From the NCBI GenBank assembly GCA_947503305.1, contig CANNDF010000001.1:558001-622000 (forward strand): a stretch of DNA of 64,000 nucleotides, written 5' to 3'. The notes under the pieces are model-generated. The model saw only the letters and a program-made list of their open reading frames with translations, was not told where the DNA came from and did no database searches. This DNA comes from an uncultured Dokdonia sp. (GTDB lineage: Bacteria > Bacteroidota > Bacteroidia > Flavobacteriales > Flavobacteriaceae). Position numbers and translations under genes: made by a program. Below, piece after piece: positions 16,845 to 25,009 of this stretch. Position 1 is the first letter of the stretch. Each line of letters starts with the position of its first letter.

Positions 16845-17711
16845 TTAACCTCTTCGTTTAAAATAACCCAATAGTTTTTTTACATAACTCTCATCTGTAC
16901 GTACATTAATGACTCCAGAACCGCTACGACGGAAACTTTCTTCATAATAGGTAACCCGATCTGAGTAGTAGTTTGCATAGTTTCTACGCACCTTTTTTGA
17001 AGATGTATTTACTAAGAGGAGTTCTCCTGTTTCTTCATCTTGCATTTGTACAATTCCTAAGCTTGGAATAGTTTCTTCTCGTTTATCATAAATACGAATA
17101 CCCGTAATATCATGTTTATTACCTGCAATTTTAAGAGTTTGCTCATAATCGTCTGCAATAAAATCAGAAAGGATAAATGTAATCGCTTTCTTTTTCATAA
17201 CACTACTTAAAAACTTGATAGCTTGTGCTATATCTGTTTTTTTAGATTGAGGTTTAAATTCTAAAAGTTCTCGAATGATACGGAGTACATGGGATTTCCC
17301 TTTTTTAGGAGGGATAAATAGTTCAACCTCATCTGAAAATAAAATAAGTCCTATCTTATCATTGTTTTGCATGGCACTAAACGCAAGTGTTGCAGCAATT
17401 TCAGTGACAATTTCGTTTTTAAATTGTTTGTCAGTCCCAAAAAATTCTGAGCCACTCACATCTGCAACAAGCATCATAGTAAGTTCCCGTTCTTCTTCAA
17501 ATACTTTTATAAAGGGCTCATTGTATCTCGCAGTAACATTCCAGTCTATATTACGCACATCATCACCAAACTGATACTGACGCACTTCACTAAAAGTCAT
17601 CCCACGACCTTTGAAGGTAGAGTGATACTCCCCTCCAAAGATATGATCAGACAATCTACGTGTCTTGATCTCAATCTTGCGTACTTTTTTAAGTAATTCT
17701 TTTGTATCCAT
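16845..17711 (-). CDS. DUF58 domain protein of the MoxR-Bat operon
   Basis: A 288-residue cytoplasmic protein. The DUF58 signature is clear (GRGMTFSEVRQYQFGDDVRNIDWNVTARYNEPFIKVFEEERE), followed by a VWA-like fold (LVADVSGSEFFGT; TFILSDFIADD). DUF58 proteins regularly accompany MoxR AAA+ ATPases and are thought to present clients or bind the VWA partners. No membrane segment is visible. It lies 83 nt after moxR and 42 nt before the next gene in the same direction. Confidence 0.92.
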   Translation of the reverse strand: MDTKELLKKVRKIEIKTRRLSDHIFGGEYHSTFKGRGMTFSEVRQYQFGDDVRNIDWNVTARYNEPFIKVFEEERELTMMLVADVSGSEFFGTDKQFKNEIVTEIAATLAFSAMQNNDKIGLILFSDEVELFIPPKKGKSHVLRIIRELLEFKPQSKKTDIAQAIKFLSSVMKKKAITFILSDFIADDYEQTLKIAGNKHDITGIRIYDKREETIPSLGIVQMQDEETGELLLVNTSSKKVRRNYANYYSDRVTYYEESFRRSGSGVINVRTDESYVKKLLGYFKRRG

Positions 17712-17794
17712 TATTGATTTGAGATTTTTGATTTACGATGTATGATCGTAACTTCCTTTTTATAGCTACAATCAATATCCTATGATCTTAAATC

Positions 17795-18799
17795 CTATGG
17801 TACTTCAATTTGATTTACAATTTTATTGATAATGTCTACTGAGGTAATATTTTCGGCTTCGGCTTCATAGGTGATCCCAATACGATGACGAAGGATATCA
17901 TGTACTACCGCACGGACATCTTCGGGAATTACATATCCACGGCGCTTTATAAATGCATAACATTTGGCAGCTGTAGCAAGGTTTATACTTCCACGAGGAG
18001 AAGCCCCAAAATTAATAAGAGGTTTAAGCTCCGATAGCTTATAGTTTTCTGGATAACGTGTTGCAAAAATGATATCTAGGATATATTTTTCAATTTTTTC
18101 ATCCATATAGACATCCTTAACAGCTTCTTGGGCTCTGAGGATTTGATCTACAGTAACAACTGGGTTTATAGTTTCAAAACCACCTTTCAAGTTTTGGCGT
18201 ATGATCATTTGTTCATCCTCAATTTTTGGATAATCGATCACTGTTTTTAACATAAAACGGTCTACTTGAGCTTCTGGTAAAGGGTAAGTACCTTCTTGTT
18301 CTACAGGGTTTTGTGTTGCCATTACCAGAAATGGTTTGTCTAATACAAAGGTTTCATCACCTATAGTTACTTGTTTTTCTTGCATAGCTTCTAGTAAAGC
18401 CGATTGTACTTTTGCAGGAGCACGGTTGATCTCATCTGCAAGTACAAAGTTTGCAAAAATAGGTCCCTTTTTTATACTAAAATCATTGACCTTCATATTA
18501 TAGATCATGGTACCTACCACATCTGCAGGTAGTAAATCTGGTGTAAACTGGATACGACTAAAAGATCCTTTTACTGCTTGTGCAAGTGTATTAATAGCGA
18601 GGGTTTTTGCAAGTCCCGGAACTCCTTCTAAAAGGATATGACCTCTTCCTAAAAGCCCAATGAGTAAGCGTTCTATCATATGCTTTTGCCCGACAATAAC
18701 CTTATTCATCTCAAGAGTAAGAATATCTATAAAGGCACTTTCTCTCTCAATCTTTTCATTAATCGCACCGATATCTATCGTTGTCGTACTTTCTTCCAT
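17795..18799 (-). CDS. MoxR-family AAA+ ATPase
   Basis: A 334-residue ATPase. Walker A is the MoxR variant GVPGLAKT (59-66), Walker B is VLADEINRAP (119-128), sensor 1 is ATQNPVEQEGTYPLPEAQVDRF, and the C-terminal lid domain ends the protein. MoxR ATPases act as chaperones that insert cofactors or remodel complexes together with VWA proteins. It is the first gene of the Bat operon; the 162 bp upstream are shared with a divergent aldo/keto reductase and hold the likely promoter. A TAATTTTG sequence (minus strand, 18811-18804) next to the start resembles a -7 element, without a well-spaced -33 box. Confidence 0.93.
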   Translation of the reverse strand: MEESTTTIDIGAINEKIERESAFIDILTLEMNKVIVGQKHMIERLLIGLLGRGHILLEGVPGLAKTLAINTLAQAVKGSFSRIQFTPDLLPADVVGTMIYNMKVNDFSIKKGPIFANFVLADEINRAPAKVQSALLEAMQEKQVTIGDETFVLDKPFLVMATQNPVEQEGTYPLPEAQVDRFMLKTVIDYPKIEDEQMIIRQNLKGGFETINPVVTVDQILRAQEAVKDVYMDEKIEKYILDIIFATRYPENYKLSELKPLINFGASPRGSINLATAAKCYAFIKRRGYVIPEDVRAVVHDILRHRIGITYEAEAENITSVDIINKIVNQIEVP

Positions 18800-18961
18800 A
18801 AGTCAAAATTAAATTTGTAGTATTTTAAAACGTTGCAAAGTGGGGTTTTATTCCCAAAGTTCTTGTTAACAATTGGTTAAAAATTCTTTTAAATAAAGGG
18901 GCTCCCACGTATTTTTCTAACTTCGGAAGCAGTATTTTTAAATCGAAGCGCAAAATAAAAA

Positions 18962-19837
18962 ATGATGACTAAATTTTCAAGAATTATTCAAGGTTGTATG
19001 ACATGGGGTAAATGGGGCAAACAACTTAGTGAAGATCAAATGATTGGTTTAATGAAATATTGTATAAAACAAGGGATTACAACCTTTGATCATGCAGATA
19101 TTTATGGGGATTATAGCACGGAAGAAGATTTTGGAAATGCTTTTGCAAAAGCAAATATTGATAGATCAACAATTCAACTGATTTCTAAATGTGGGATTCA
19201 GTATCTCGAAAATGCACGGCCAGAAAATAAAGTAAAACACTATGAGTATACGGCAAAGTATATTATATGGAGTGCCGAAAGATCGTTACGGTTATTACAA
19301 ACGGAGTATCTAGATTTATTATTGATTCATCGTCCTAGCCCCTTAATGGAGGCAGACGAGATACAAAAAGCAGTAGAACAATTAAAAAATGATGGAAAAA
19401 TAAAAGCATTTGGGGTGTCCAACTTTACACCAATGCAAACAGATCTGATCTCTACAAAATCTAACGTAAGTGTAAATCAAGTAGAATATAGTCTTACACA
19501 ACATAGCGCTATGCACAATGGGAGTCTGGATCATATGCAAATTCATAAAATTACTCCTATGAGTTGGAGTCCTTTGGGGTCGGTCTTTAGAGAAGAAGAT
19601 ACTGAGCAGACACAACGTATCAAAAAAGTACTGGCTAGGATGACAGAAAAGTATAATGCAACAGAAGATCAATTATTGCTTGCCTGGATTTTGAAACACC
19701 CTTCAAGAGTACATCCGGTCATTGGAACAACAAATGAAGATCGTATTTCTAATGCAGTAAAAGCGACTAAGATAGCACTTGATTTACAGGATTGGTTTGA
19801 GTTACTGGTTGCTAGTCAAGGACATAAAGTACCGTAA
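18962..19837 (+). CDS. Aldo/keto reductase
   Basis: A 291-residue NADP-dependent oxidoreductase with the TIM-barrel AKR motifs. The catalytic tetrad can be read in order: Asp and Tyr in FDHADIYGDY (about 41-50), Lys in LISKCGIQ (about 78-83) and His in LLIHRPSP (about 118-125). The C-terminal LAWILKHPSRVHPVIGTTNEDRI is the cofactor-binding end. It resembles the YdhF subgroup. The substrate cannot be told. Two adjacent Met codons start the frame; the first is used. It is divergent from the Bat operon. A GCTTTTGCAAAAGC variant repeat lies inside (19139-19152, read AFAKA). Confidence 0.92.
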   Translation: MMTKFSRIIQGCMTWGKWGKQLSEDQMIGLMKYCIKQGITTFDHADIYGDYSTEEDFGNAFAKANIDRSTIQLISKCGIQYLENARPENKVKHYEYTAKYIIWSAERSLRLLQTEYLDLLLIHRPSPLMEADEIQKAVEQLKNDGKIKAFGVSNFTPMQTDLISTKSNVSVNQVEYSLTQHSAMHNGSLDHMQIHKITPMSWSPLGSVFREEDTEQTQRIKKVLARMTEKYNATEDQLLLAWILKHPSRVHPVIGTTNEDRISNAVKATKIALDLQDWFELLVASQGHKVP

Positions 19838-19915
19838 TTTTTCTAATTCTAAAGGGTTTTGAATAAACTATTTAAGCAAATAATAATAAACAAATTCCTC
19901 CTCTAAAGGGAGGTT

Positions 19916-20671
19916 ATGAGAGGAATGATAGCATTAATAACAGGAGCTACTAGTGGTATAGGAAAAGCCACTGCTGAGCGTTTTGCAAAAGAAGGAATTG
20001 ATCTGATACTCTGCGGTAGAAGACAAGAACGTCTTGATGAGCTACAAAATGCTTTTCAAGATCAGGTAAAGGTACATACACTCAATTTTGATGTACGTAA
20101 TAAAGAAAAAGTAGCACAGGCAATAGCGAGTGTACCTTCAGATTTTAAAAAAATAGACATACTTATTAATAATGCTGGGAATGCTCATGGTCTTGACCCT
20201 ATCCATACTGGAAATACTGACGATTGGGATGCCATGTTGGACATTAATGTAAAGGGGTTATTATATGTGAGTAAGACAATTATCCCTCAAATGACAGATC
20301 GCAAGCAAGGCCATATTATTAATATTGGATCTACAGCAGGGAAAGAAGTATACCCTAATGGAAATGTGTATTGTGCTAGTAAACATGCTGTAGACGCAAT
20401 TAGTCAAGGAATGCGTATTGACTTAAACACTCATAATATTAAGGTAGGAGCGATTAATCCTGGAATGGTTGCAACCGAGTTTAGCGAAGTACGATTTAAA
20501 GGAGATATAGAAAGAGCAGATAAAGTATATCAAGGATTTGATGTTCTACAAGCTGCAGATATTGCAGATATCATCTATTTTGTAGTATCAAGGCCTTATC
20601 ATGTAAATATAGCAGATCTTGTAGTGATGTCTACGGCACAAGCTAGTAGCACAATTATTAATAAAGATTAA
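19916..20671 (+). CDS. Short-chain dehydrogenase/reductase (YdfG-like)
   Basis: A 251-residue classical SDR: cofactor motif TGATSGIGKA near the N-terminus, NNAGNAHG, catalytic Ser in NIGSTAG and YCASK (Tyr-x-x-x-Lys). The overall length and LDINVKGLLYVSKTIIPQM are typical of YdfG-type enzymes acting on 3-hydroxy acids, but the substrate is not certain. Start: ATG 19916 lies 2 nt after GGAGG (19909-19913), which can pair with CCTCC (19897-19901) just before it; a second ATG at 19925 gives a better distance and may be the real start, with the hairpin limiting translation. Confidence 0.9.
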   Translation: MRGMIALITGATSGIGKATAERFAKEGIDLILCGRRQERLDELQNAFQDQVKVHTLNFDVRNKEKVAQAIASVPSDFKKIDILINNAGNAHGLDPIHTGNTDDWDAMLDINVKGLLYVSKTIIPQMTDRKQGHIINIGSTAGKEVYPNGNVYCASKHAVDAISQGMRIDLNTHNIKVGAINPGMVATEFSEVRFKGDIERADKVYQGFDVLQAADIADIIYFVVSRPYHVNIADLVVMSTAQASSTIINKD

Positions 20672-20689
20672 ATAAGACGCCTTCCTATT

Positions 20690-21826
20690 TTGATTAACAA
20701 ACGCCTTCTTGTAAAAAATCTACTTGCTCATAATGATGAGAATAGTTTTTATGATAAGAAACGTAAGATTGATATTAGTAATAAAGAAGGAAAAGCCAAA
20801 TTTTTAAAACATATTTGCGCATTGTCCAATTCCAATCCTAAGAATAATTCTTTTATCGTTATTGGAGTAGATGATATGGATAATGAGATTAAAGGGGTCC
20901 CCTTTTTTGATGATAGTAAACTCCAGAATTTAATAAATGCTTATCTAGAGAACCCACCTATTATTGCTTACGAAAATATTCCTTTCCCTCATTTACCAGA
21001 TGATCGGGTAGTAGGGCTTGTCACTATTAGACCTCAAAATAAACTGACAGCTTTAAAAAAGAATATATGGAAGTATTGGGGAGGTACTGTTTTCTTTAGA
21101 GATGGAAGTATTTCTATGCCTAAGGTTTTTAAATCTGAGGTAGAAGATATTAATAGTGAGATTGTTGCGGCTATTGAAAAACATGCAAAAAATAACATTG
21201 AGCTTACATTAGATGGTGTTATGAGTTTTGTAAATGAGCGACATAGCGATATGGAGAGTAACTACAAAGTGTTTAAAGAGCAATTTGTAGTATGTTGGGC
21301 TGGGAATAAGAAAATAAATAAAGGACAAACGTATTATTCTCGAGTTGATATTGAACTTATTAATGAACATGTTCGGTTATTTTATTCGGCATTAGATGAG
21401 ATTACAATCGCCTATACGACAGATTCATTTACTATTGTAGAGTATGTGCATTTAGGAGTTCAAGATCGTTTTAAATATTACCCTATGGAGGAAGTGGTGA
21501 TACGCTTTCGCGAAAGCGGAACCTACACCATTGATACAAGACTTATTTTTGAACCTCCCAAAATAGATAAACGAACACTGTATCACATTTATAATAATAA
21601 TAATGTGATTTTTTATAAGTTAAAACGTAAGATAGATCTCAATCAAGGAGAATATAAAGATCTATATGAGTTGCCTAATACTTATTTAATATGCTATCTC
21701 AATGGATTTGAAGGGGCTATTCAAAAACTAGAAGAGGTAAAACCTTTTCTTAAGAAGTATAAAGGAGATATTTACAATAGATATAGAGAAACCATGCGAA
21801 TTTTACGTAAAGTACGATACAATTAA
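20690..21826 (+). CDS. AlbA_2-like putative ATP-binding protein
   Basis: A 378-residue cytoplasmic protein starting at TTG (no suitable ATG nearby). The N-terminal half (about 12-125) fits the AlbA_2 / divergent AAA-4 fold: a charged start (DENSFYDKKRKID), then FLKHICALSN, FIVIGVDDMDNEIKGV and VGLVTIRP. The C-terminal 220 residues are unlike anything I can name. It lies 18 nt after the SDR gene and 2 nt before a metallophosphatase gene, so the three are probably co-transcribed. A palindrome copy at 21504-21517 is translated as RFRES. Function unknown; AlbA_2 proteins include nucleic-acid-associated and schlafen-type proteins. Confidence 0.75.
   Translation: MINKRLLVKNLLAHNDENSFYDKKRKIDISNKEGKAKFLKHICALSNSNPKNNSFIVIGVDDMDNEIKGVPFFDDSKLQNLINAYLENPPIIAYENIPFPHLPDDRVVGLVTIRPQNKLTALKKNIWKYWGGTVFFRDGSISMPKVFKSEVEDINSEIVAAIEKHAKNNIELTLDGVMSFVNERHSDMESNYKVFKEQFVVCWAGNKKINKGQTYYSRVDIELINEHVRLFYSALDEITIAYTTDSFTIVEYVHLGVQDRFKYYPMEEVVIRFRESGTYTIDTRLIFEPPKIDKRTLYHIYNNNNVIFYKLKRKIDLNQGEYKDLYELPNTYLICYLNGFEGAIQKLEEVKPFLKKYKGDIYNRYRETMRILRKVRYN
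21504..21517. repeat. GCTTTCGCGAAAGC palindrome, copy 5 (inside a gene)
   Basis: Exact copy, read as R-F-R-E-S in the C-terminal half of the AlbA_2-like protein, the third possible reading frame of the repeat. Confidence 0.9.
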
Positions 21827-21828
21827 TT

Positions 21829-22578
21829 ATGGAAAGAACACTAGTGATAGGTGATATTCATGGGGGATTACGGGCCCTTGAGCAGGTATTAGAACTTGCA
21901 AATGTTACAAGAGAAGATCATCTTATTTTTTTAGGAGATTATGTAGATGGATGGAGTGATAGCGCAGCAACGATAGATTTTTTAATGACACTGTCTGAAG
22001 TACAAAAATGTACTATTATACGTGGAAATCATGATGATTTGGTATGTCAATGGCTTCGAGGAAAAACATTGAGTTCTAAATGGATACAGCATGGAGGACA
22101 AACAACAATAGATGCTTACGCACAACGCTCTGTAGCCCAAAAAGAAATGCATTTATCTTTTTATGAAGCAATGGTTGATTATTTTATAGATGATCAAAAC
22201 CGTATGTTTTGTCATGCGGGGTTTCAAAACATGAACGGTCCTAGTTATGAATGGCATAGTACAGCATTTTATTGGGACCGTACCCTATGGGAGATGGTAT
22301 GTGCTATGCGAGAAGATATGGCTACTAATGATCCTTTATATCCCAAACGGTTGAAGCTTTTTAAAGAAATATATATAGGACATACTCCCGTAACACGCTT
22401 AGGGAAGACAACCCCACTTCAAAAAATAAATGTCTGGAATATTGATACTGGAGCTGCATTTAAAGGCTGTATATCTGTAATGGATGTAGATACGAAGGAG
22501 TTTTGGCAGAGTGATCCTGTATGGCAATTATACCCAAATGAAGTAGGTCGTAACCAAGTATCATTTCTTCAATCCTAG
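21829..22578 (+). CDS. Calcineurin-like metallophosphoesterase (Ser/Thr phosphatase type)
   Basis: A 249-residue protein with the metal-binding motifs of the PPP family in order: GDIHG (8-12), GDYVDG (about 46-51) and RGNHDD (about 80-85), then His in HAGFQ and GHTPVT. It should be a cytoplasmic dimetal phosphatase for phosphoproteins, nucleotides or diadenosine polyphosphates; the exact substrate is not evident. Its ATG follows the previous stop by 2 nt and it ends just before a strong terminator, so it closes the operon. Confidence 0.9.
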   Translation: MERTLVIGDIHGGLRALEQVLELANVTREDHLIFLGDYVDGWSDSAATIDFLMTLSEVQKCTIIRGNHDDLVCQWLRGKTLSSKWIQHGGQTTIDAYAQRSVAQKEMHLSFYEAMVDYFIDDQNRMFCHAGFQNMNGPSYEWHSTAFYWDRTLWEMVCAMREDMATNDPLYPKRLKLFKEIYIGHTPVTRLGKTTPLQKINVWNIDTGAAFKGCISVMDVDTKEFWQSDPVWQLYPNEVGRNQVSFLQS

Positions 22579-22587
22579 GATAGGTGG

Positions 22588-22611
22588 AAAAAGGGGTAAA
22601 TGCCCCTTTTT
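22588..22611 (+). terminator. Terminator after the metallophosphoesterase gene
   Basis: AAAAAGGGG (22588-22596) pairs with CCCCTTTTT (22603-22611) around a 6-nt loop, 10 nt after the phosphatase stop. Confidence 0.88.
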
Positions 22612-22685
22612 ATTTAAGACATTCTACTCATATCTATTCTAATTTTCTATTTCATATTTGCAGTGCGTTTAAAAAACAATCAGGA

Positions 22686-22805
22686 ATGAAACTTGCAGAA
22701 AATGAATTGAAGATGCTAGAAGCAATTGTTTGCGATGAACAATATGATATAAATTTTTTCTCTATTGAGTTCTCAAATGGAGATATTTTAGAAATAAGTA
22801 GATAA
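22686..22805 (+). CDS. Possible 39-residue small protein
   Basis: An ATG-started frame of 39 codons lies between two terminators, in an otherwise empty stretch of about 360 bp (22579-22937). The peptide starts MKLAENELKMLEAIV and ends GDILEISR, with a plausible helix-then-strand pattern, and the downstream hairpin at 22877-22908 could end its transcript. The frame can be extended upstream only through the terminator at 22588-22611, so the longer version is unlikely. I recognise no family and there is no clear promoter, so it may not be a gene. Confidence 0.35.
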   Translation: MKLAENELKMLEAIVCDEQYDINFFSIEFSNGDILEISR

Positions 22806-22876
22806 ACAACGGTACTCAAAAGTAATATTCGGGGGAATATAAATGCTAGAATAAGTCTAACATACTTTTGACAAAT

Positions 22877-22908
22877 AACGTCCGATACCTTAATAGGTGT
22901 CGGACGTT
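22877..22908. terminator. Bidirectional terminator
   Basis: A 13-bp stem (AACGTCCGATACC at 22877-22889 with GGTGTCGGACGTT at 22896-22908, one G-T pair) closes a 6-nt loop and is flanked by A-rich and T-rich sequence. It can end the minus-strand TPR/rtcB/pcfJ transcript and any plus-strand transcript. Confidence 0.85.
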
Positions 22909-22937
22909 TTATATGAAAGCTATTTTATAAAAAAAGA

Positions 22938-23462
22938 TTACTTCTTTTTAAGTTTTTTTGAAGCCTCTTTTTTATTCAATGCTTTTTTCTTACTCTTTAT
23001 TCGAGTCAATTGACTATCCATATGATATCTAAAATCATTATTTATAGCTAGATCTTTTGCTGTTAAAAATAGGTCTTTTGCTGTTGCGTACATCTCATAT
23101 TTTTCATAAAGAATCCCTTTTACAAAATTGAGAAGTGCTTTATCTGCTCCAGCAATAGTCAATCCTATATCTATAACATTAAGTGCTTCATCATATTGAT
23201 CGAGTATAATGAGTAACTCTGCATAATAATAATATGTAGGCGTATATCTATGGTTGATGTGTAATGCCATCTGGTAGTGATACTTTGCATTTTTGTAATC
23301 ACTTATTTGTTCTGCATATACACGCCCCAATAGATAATGTGCTCCAGCATGCTCATTATTTGCGCTTATCACATATTGTAATTTTTCCATGCATTGTTCT
23401 ATATCGTATGGATATTTGTCCAATGCTTGCATGTACAATATTTCTTGAGTTTCTATTGCCAT
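22938..23462 (-). CDS. Small TPR protein next to rtcB
   Basis: A 174-residue protein with no signal peptide, made of about three TPR units (ISANNEHAGAHYLLGRVYAEQ; AKYHYQMALHINHRYTPTYYYYAELL; YDEALNVIDIGLTIAG) and a very basic C-terminus (KSKKKALNKKEASKKLKKK). Such tails often bind RNA or acidic proteins; here that fits an RNA-ligase neighbourhood but is inference. It follows rtcB by 53 nt on the same strand and is the last gene before the terminator at 22877-22908. Confidence 0.8.
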   Translation of the reverse strand: MAIETQEILYMQALDKYPYDIEQCMEKLQYVISANNEHAGAHYLLGRVYAEQISDYKNAKYHYQMALHINHRYTPTYYYYAELLIILDQYDEALNVIDIGLTIAGADKALLNFVKGILYEKYEMYATAKDLFLTAKDLAINNDFRYHMDSQLTRIKSKKKALNKKEASKKLKKK

Positions 23463-23515
23463 TTTTATTATTATTGTGCACTACAGCTGGCGTCGCTATA
23501 GTGCGATTTTCTATT

Positions 23516-24913
23516 TTAATTTTTATCCATGCGTATGATTTTTGGTGTAAATGTGCCTATGACTTCTACAAGTTCGGTTTGATTTGCCATTACTTTACGG
23601 ATGTCTTTATAGGCCATAGGTGCTTCATCTATTCCACTACCTATAACATGTACTCCATGATCTTTAAGCATTTTTCTTACCTCACTACCTCGAAGCGTAT
23701 TTTTTGCTTTTCGGCGTGATAACTGTCTGCCAGCTCCATGAGAAGCCGAGTTAATAGAAGCTGGATTTCCTTTACCTCTTACAATAAACCCAGGTGCTGT
23801 CATTGAGCCTGGAATTATACCAAGGATATTTTTTCCTGCAGGAGTAGCTCCTTTACGATGTACAATCATTTCTTTACCATCTACTTGTTCTTTCCAAGCA
23901 AAATTGTGATGATTTTCAATAATAGTAAGCGGTCGAGAACCAAGTGCTTTTGAAAGTCTACGATGAATATCATCATGACAAGCACTCGCATAATCTCCTG
24001 CAAGATTCATAGCCATCCAGTACTCTTGACCATCATGTGTGTTGAGGTCTAACCATGCTAGATGTTTGGCTTCTTGTGGTAATGGTTGTTGTTGCATTGC
24101 AAGTTTTGTATAATGCTTTGCAATATTTGCACCTAAACCACGAGAACCACTATGAGATAATATCCCTAGATATTTACCTGGTGGTATATCAAACTCATTG
24201 TTTTGATCTGTAATTTCTACAGATCCAAACTCTACAAAATGATTTCCTCCTCCAGAACTTCCTAGTTGTTTTATTGCTTTGTTTTTAAGCCTTTTTACCA
24301 TAGGAATTTCATTAAATGCATTATGATCAAATATCTCATGCATAGGTATGGAATCGTGAGTTTCATAACCACCAAATTTTGTATGGTCCTGTAACAGCTG
24401 GATATACTTGTCCTTATGTCCTTCTAGATAAGAGATGTTAATATCATAGATACTTAAACACATACGACACCCTATATCTACTCCTACTCCATAAGGGATC
24501 ACTGCGTTTTCTGTTGCAAGAACACCTCCTATAGGTAACCCATAACCAGAATGCCCATCGGGCATTAATGCTCCAGCTCTAGCTACAGGTAATTTTAAAG
24601 CAGTATATAATTGATGCTTTGCCTGATCTGCAATCTCATTTTCGCCAAAAATGGTAAAAGGAGCTCTGTGCGTAGTAAGTTTTTGTGCTTCTACTTGAAC
24701 AGGTCGGACTAATGCTTCTGCAATCTTACCCATAACACCATCACCATGGTATTTTTCTGGATCTTTAAGAACTGTTTTTAAGCGTTGCAAGACTTTGTCT
24801 TTACGCTCTCGTTTATAATTACGTAACATCGTATCTATAGCAATGCTTATTACTTTTCCTTGAGGATATCCTATTGCGATGAGGTCTTTACCTCTTAATT
24901 TTAATTTTGCCAT
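23516..24913 (-). CDS. rtcB: RtcB family RNA ligase
   Basis: A 465-residue protein with the RtcB motifs: the Mn-binding cysteine region IPYGVGVDIGCRMCLSIYD, GGGNHFVEFG, SHSGSRGLGANIAKHY, HNFAWKEQV, VHRKGATPAGKN (site of guanylation in the family) and SHGAGR near the end. RtcB ligates RNA ends carrying 2',3'-cyclic phosphate or 3'-phosphate to 5'-OH ends, in tRNA splicing or RNA repair. It is longer than E. coli RtcB, with about 50 extra residues at the N-terminus. It lies downstream of a PcfJ-domain gene and upstream of a TPR gene on the same strand. Confidence 0.93.
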   Translation of the reverse strand: MAKLKLRGKDLIAIGYPQGKVISIAIDTMLRNYKRERKDKVLQRLKTVLKDPEKYHGDGVMGKIAEALVRPVQVEAQKLTTHRAPFTIFGENEIADQAKHQLYTALKLPVARAGALMPDGHSGYGLPIGGVLATENAVIPYGVGVDIGCRMCLSIYDINISYLEGHKDKYIQLLQDHTKFGGYETHDSIPMHEIFDHNAFNEIPMVKRLKNKAIKQLGSSGGGNHFVEFGSVEITDQNNEFDIPPGKYLGILSHSGSRGLGANIAKHYTKLAMQQQPLPQEAKHLAWLDLNTHDGQEYWMAMNLAGDYASACHDDIHRRLSKALGSRPLTIIENHHNFAWKEQVDGKEMIVHRKGATPAGKNILGIIPGSMTAPGFIVRGKGNPASINSASHGAGRQLSRRKAKNTLRGSEVRKMLKDHGVHVIGSGIDEAPMAYKDIRKVMANQTELVEVIGTFTPKIIRMDKN

Positions 24914-24955
24914 TCCCTTGTGCCTCGCTTTTAGAGGGCTTTGATTTATTTTTAA

Positions 24956-24999
24956 AAGAAGTACACTTTTGGTATTGCTTTAGCAAAAGCGTACTTCTT
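24956..24999 (-). other. Nested hairpin between pcfJ and rtcB containing a variant palindrome
   Basis: AAGAAGTAC (24956-24964) pairs with GTACTTCTT (24991-24999), and inside them CTTTTG pairs with CAAAAG; the variant repeat GCTTTAGCAAAAGC (24977-24990) forms part of the inner arm. On the minus strand it begins 11 nt after the pcfJ stop and is followed by TTTTAAAAA, so it may be a partial terminator or processing site that sets the pcfJ to rtcB ratio. Confidence 0.55.
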
Positions 25000-25009
25000 A
25001 ATTCATGAC

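Noticed and set aside
22584-22685. Upstream extension of the 39-residue frame
   Set aside because: It would start inside the phosphatase terminator.
23264-23719. 151-residue frame on the plus strand
   Set aside because: Antisense to the TPR and rtcB genes with Cys/His/Phe-rich composition typical of shadow frames.
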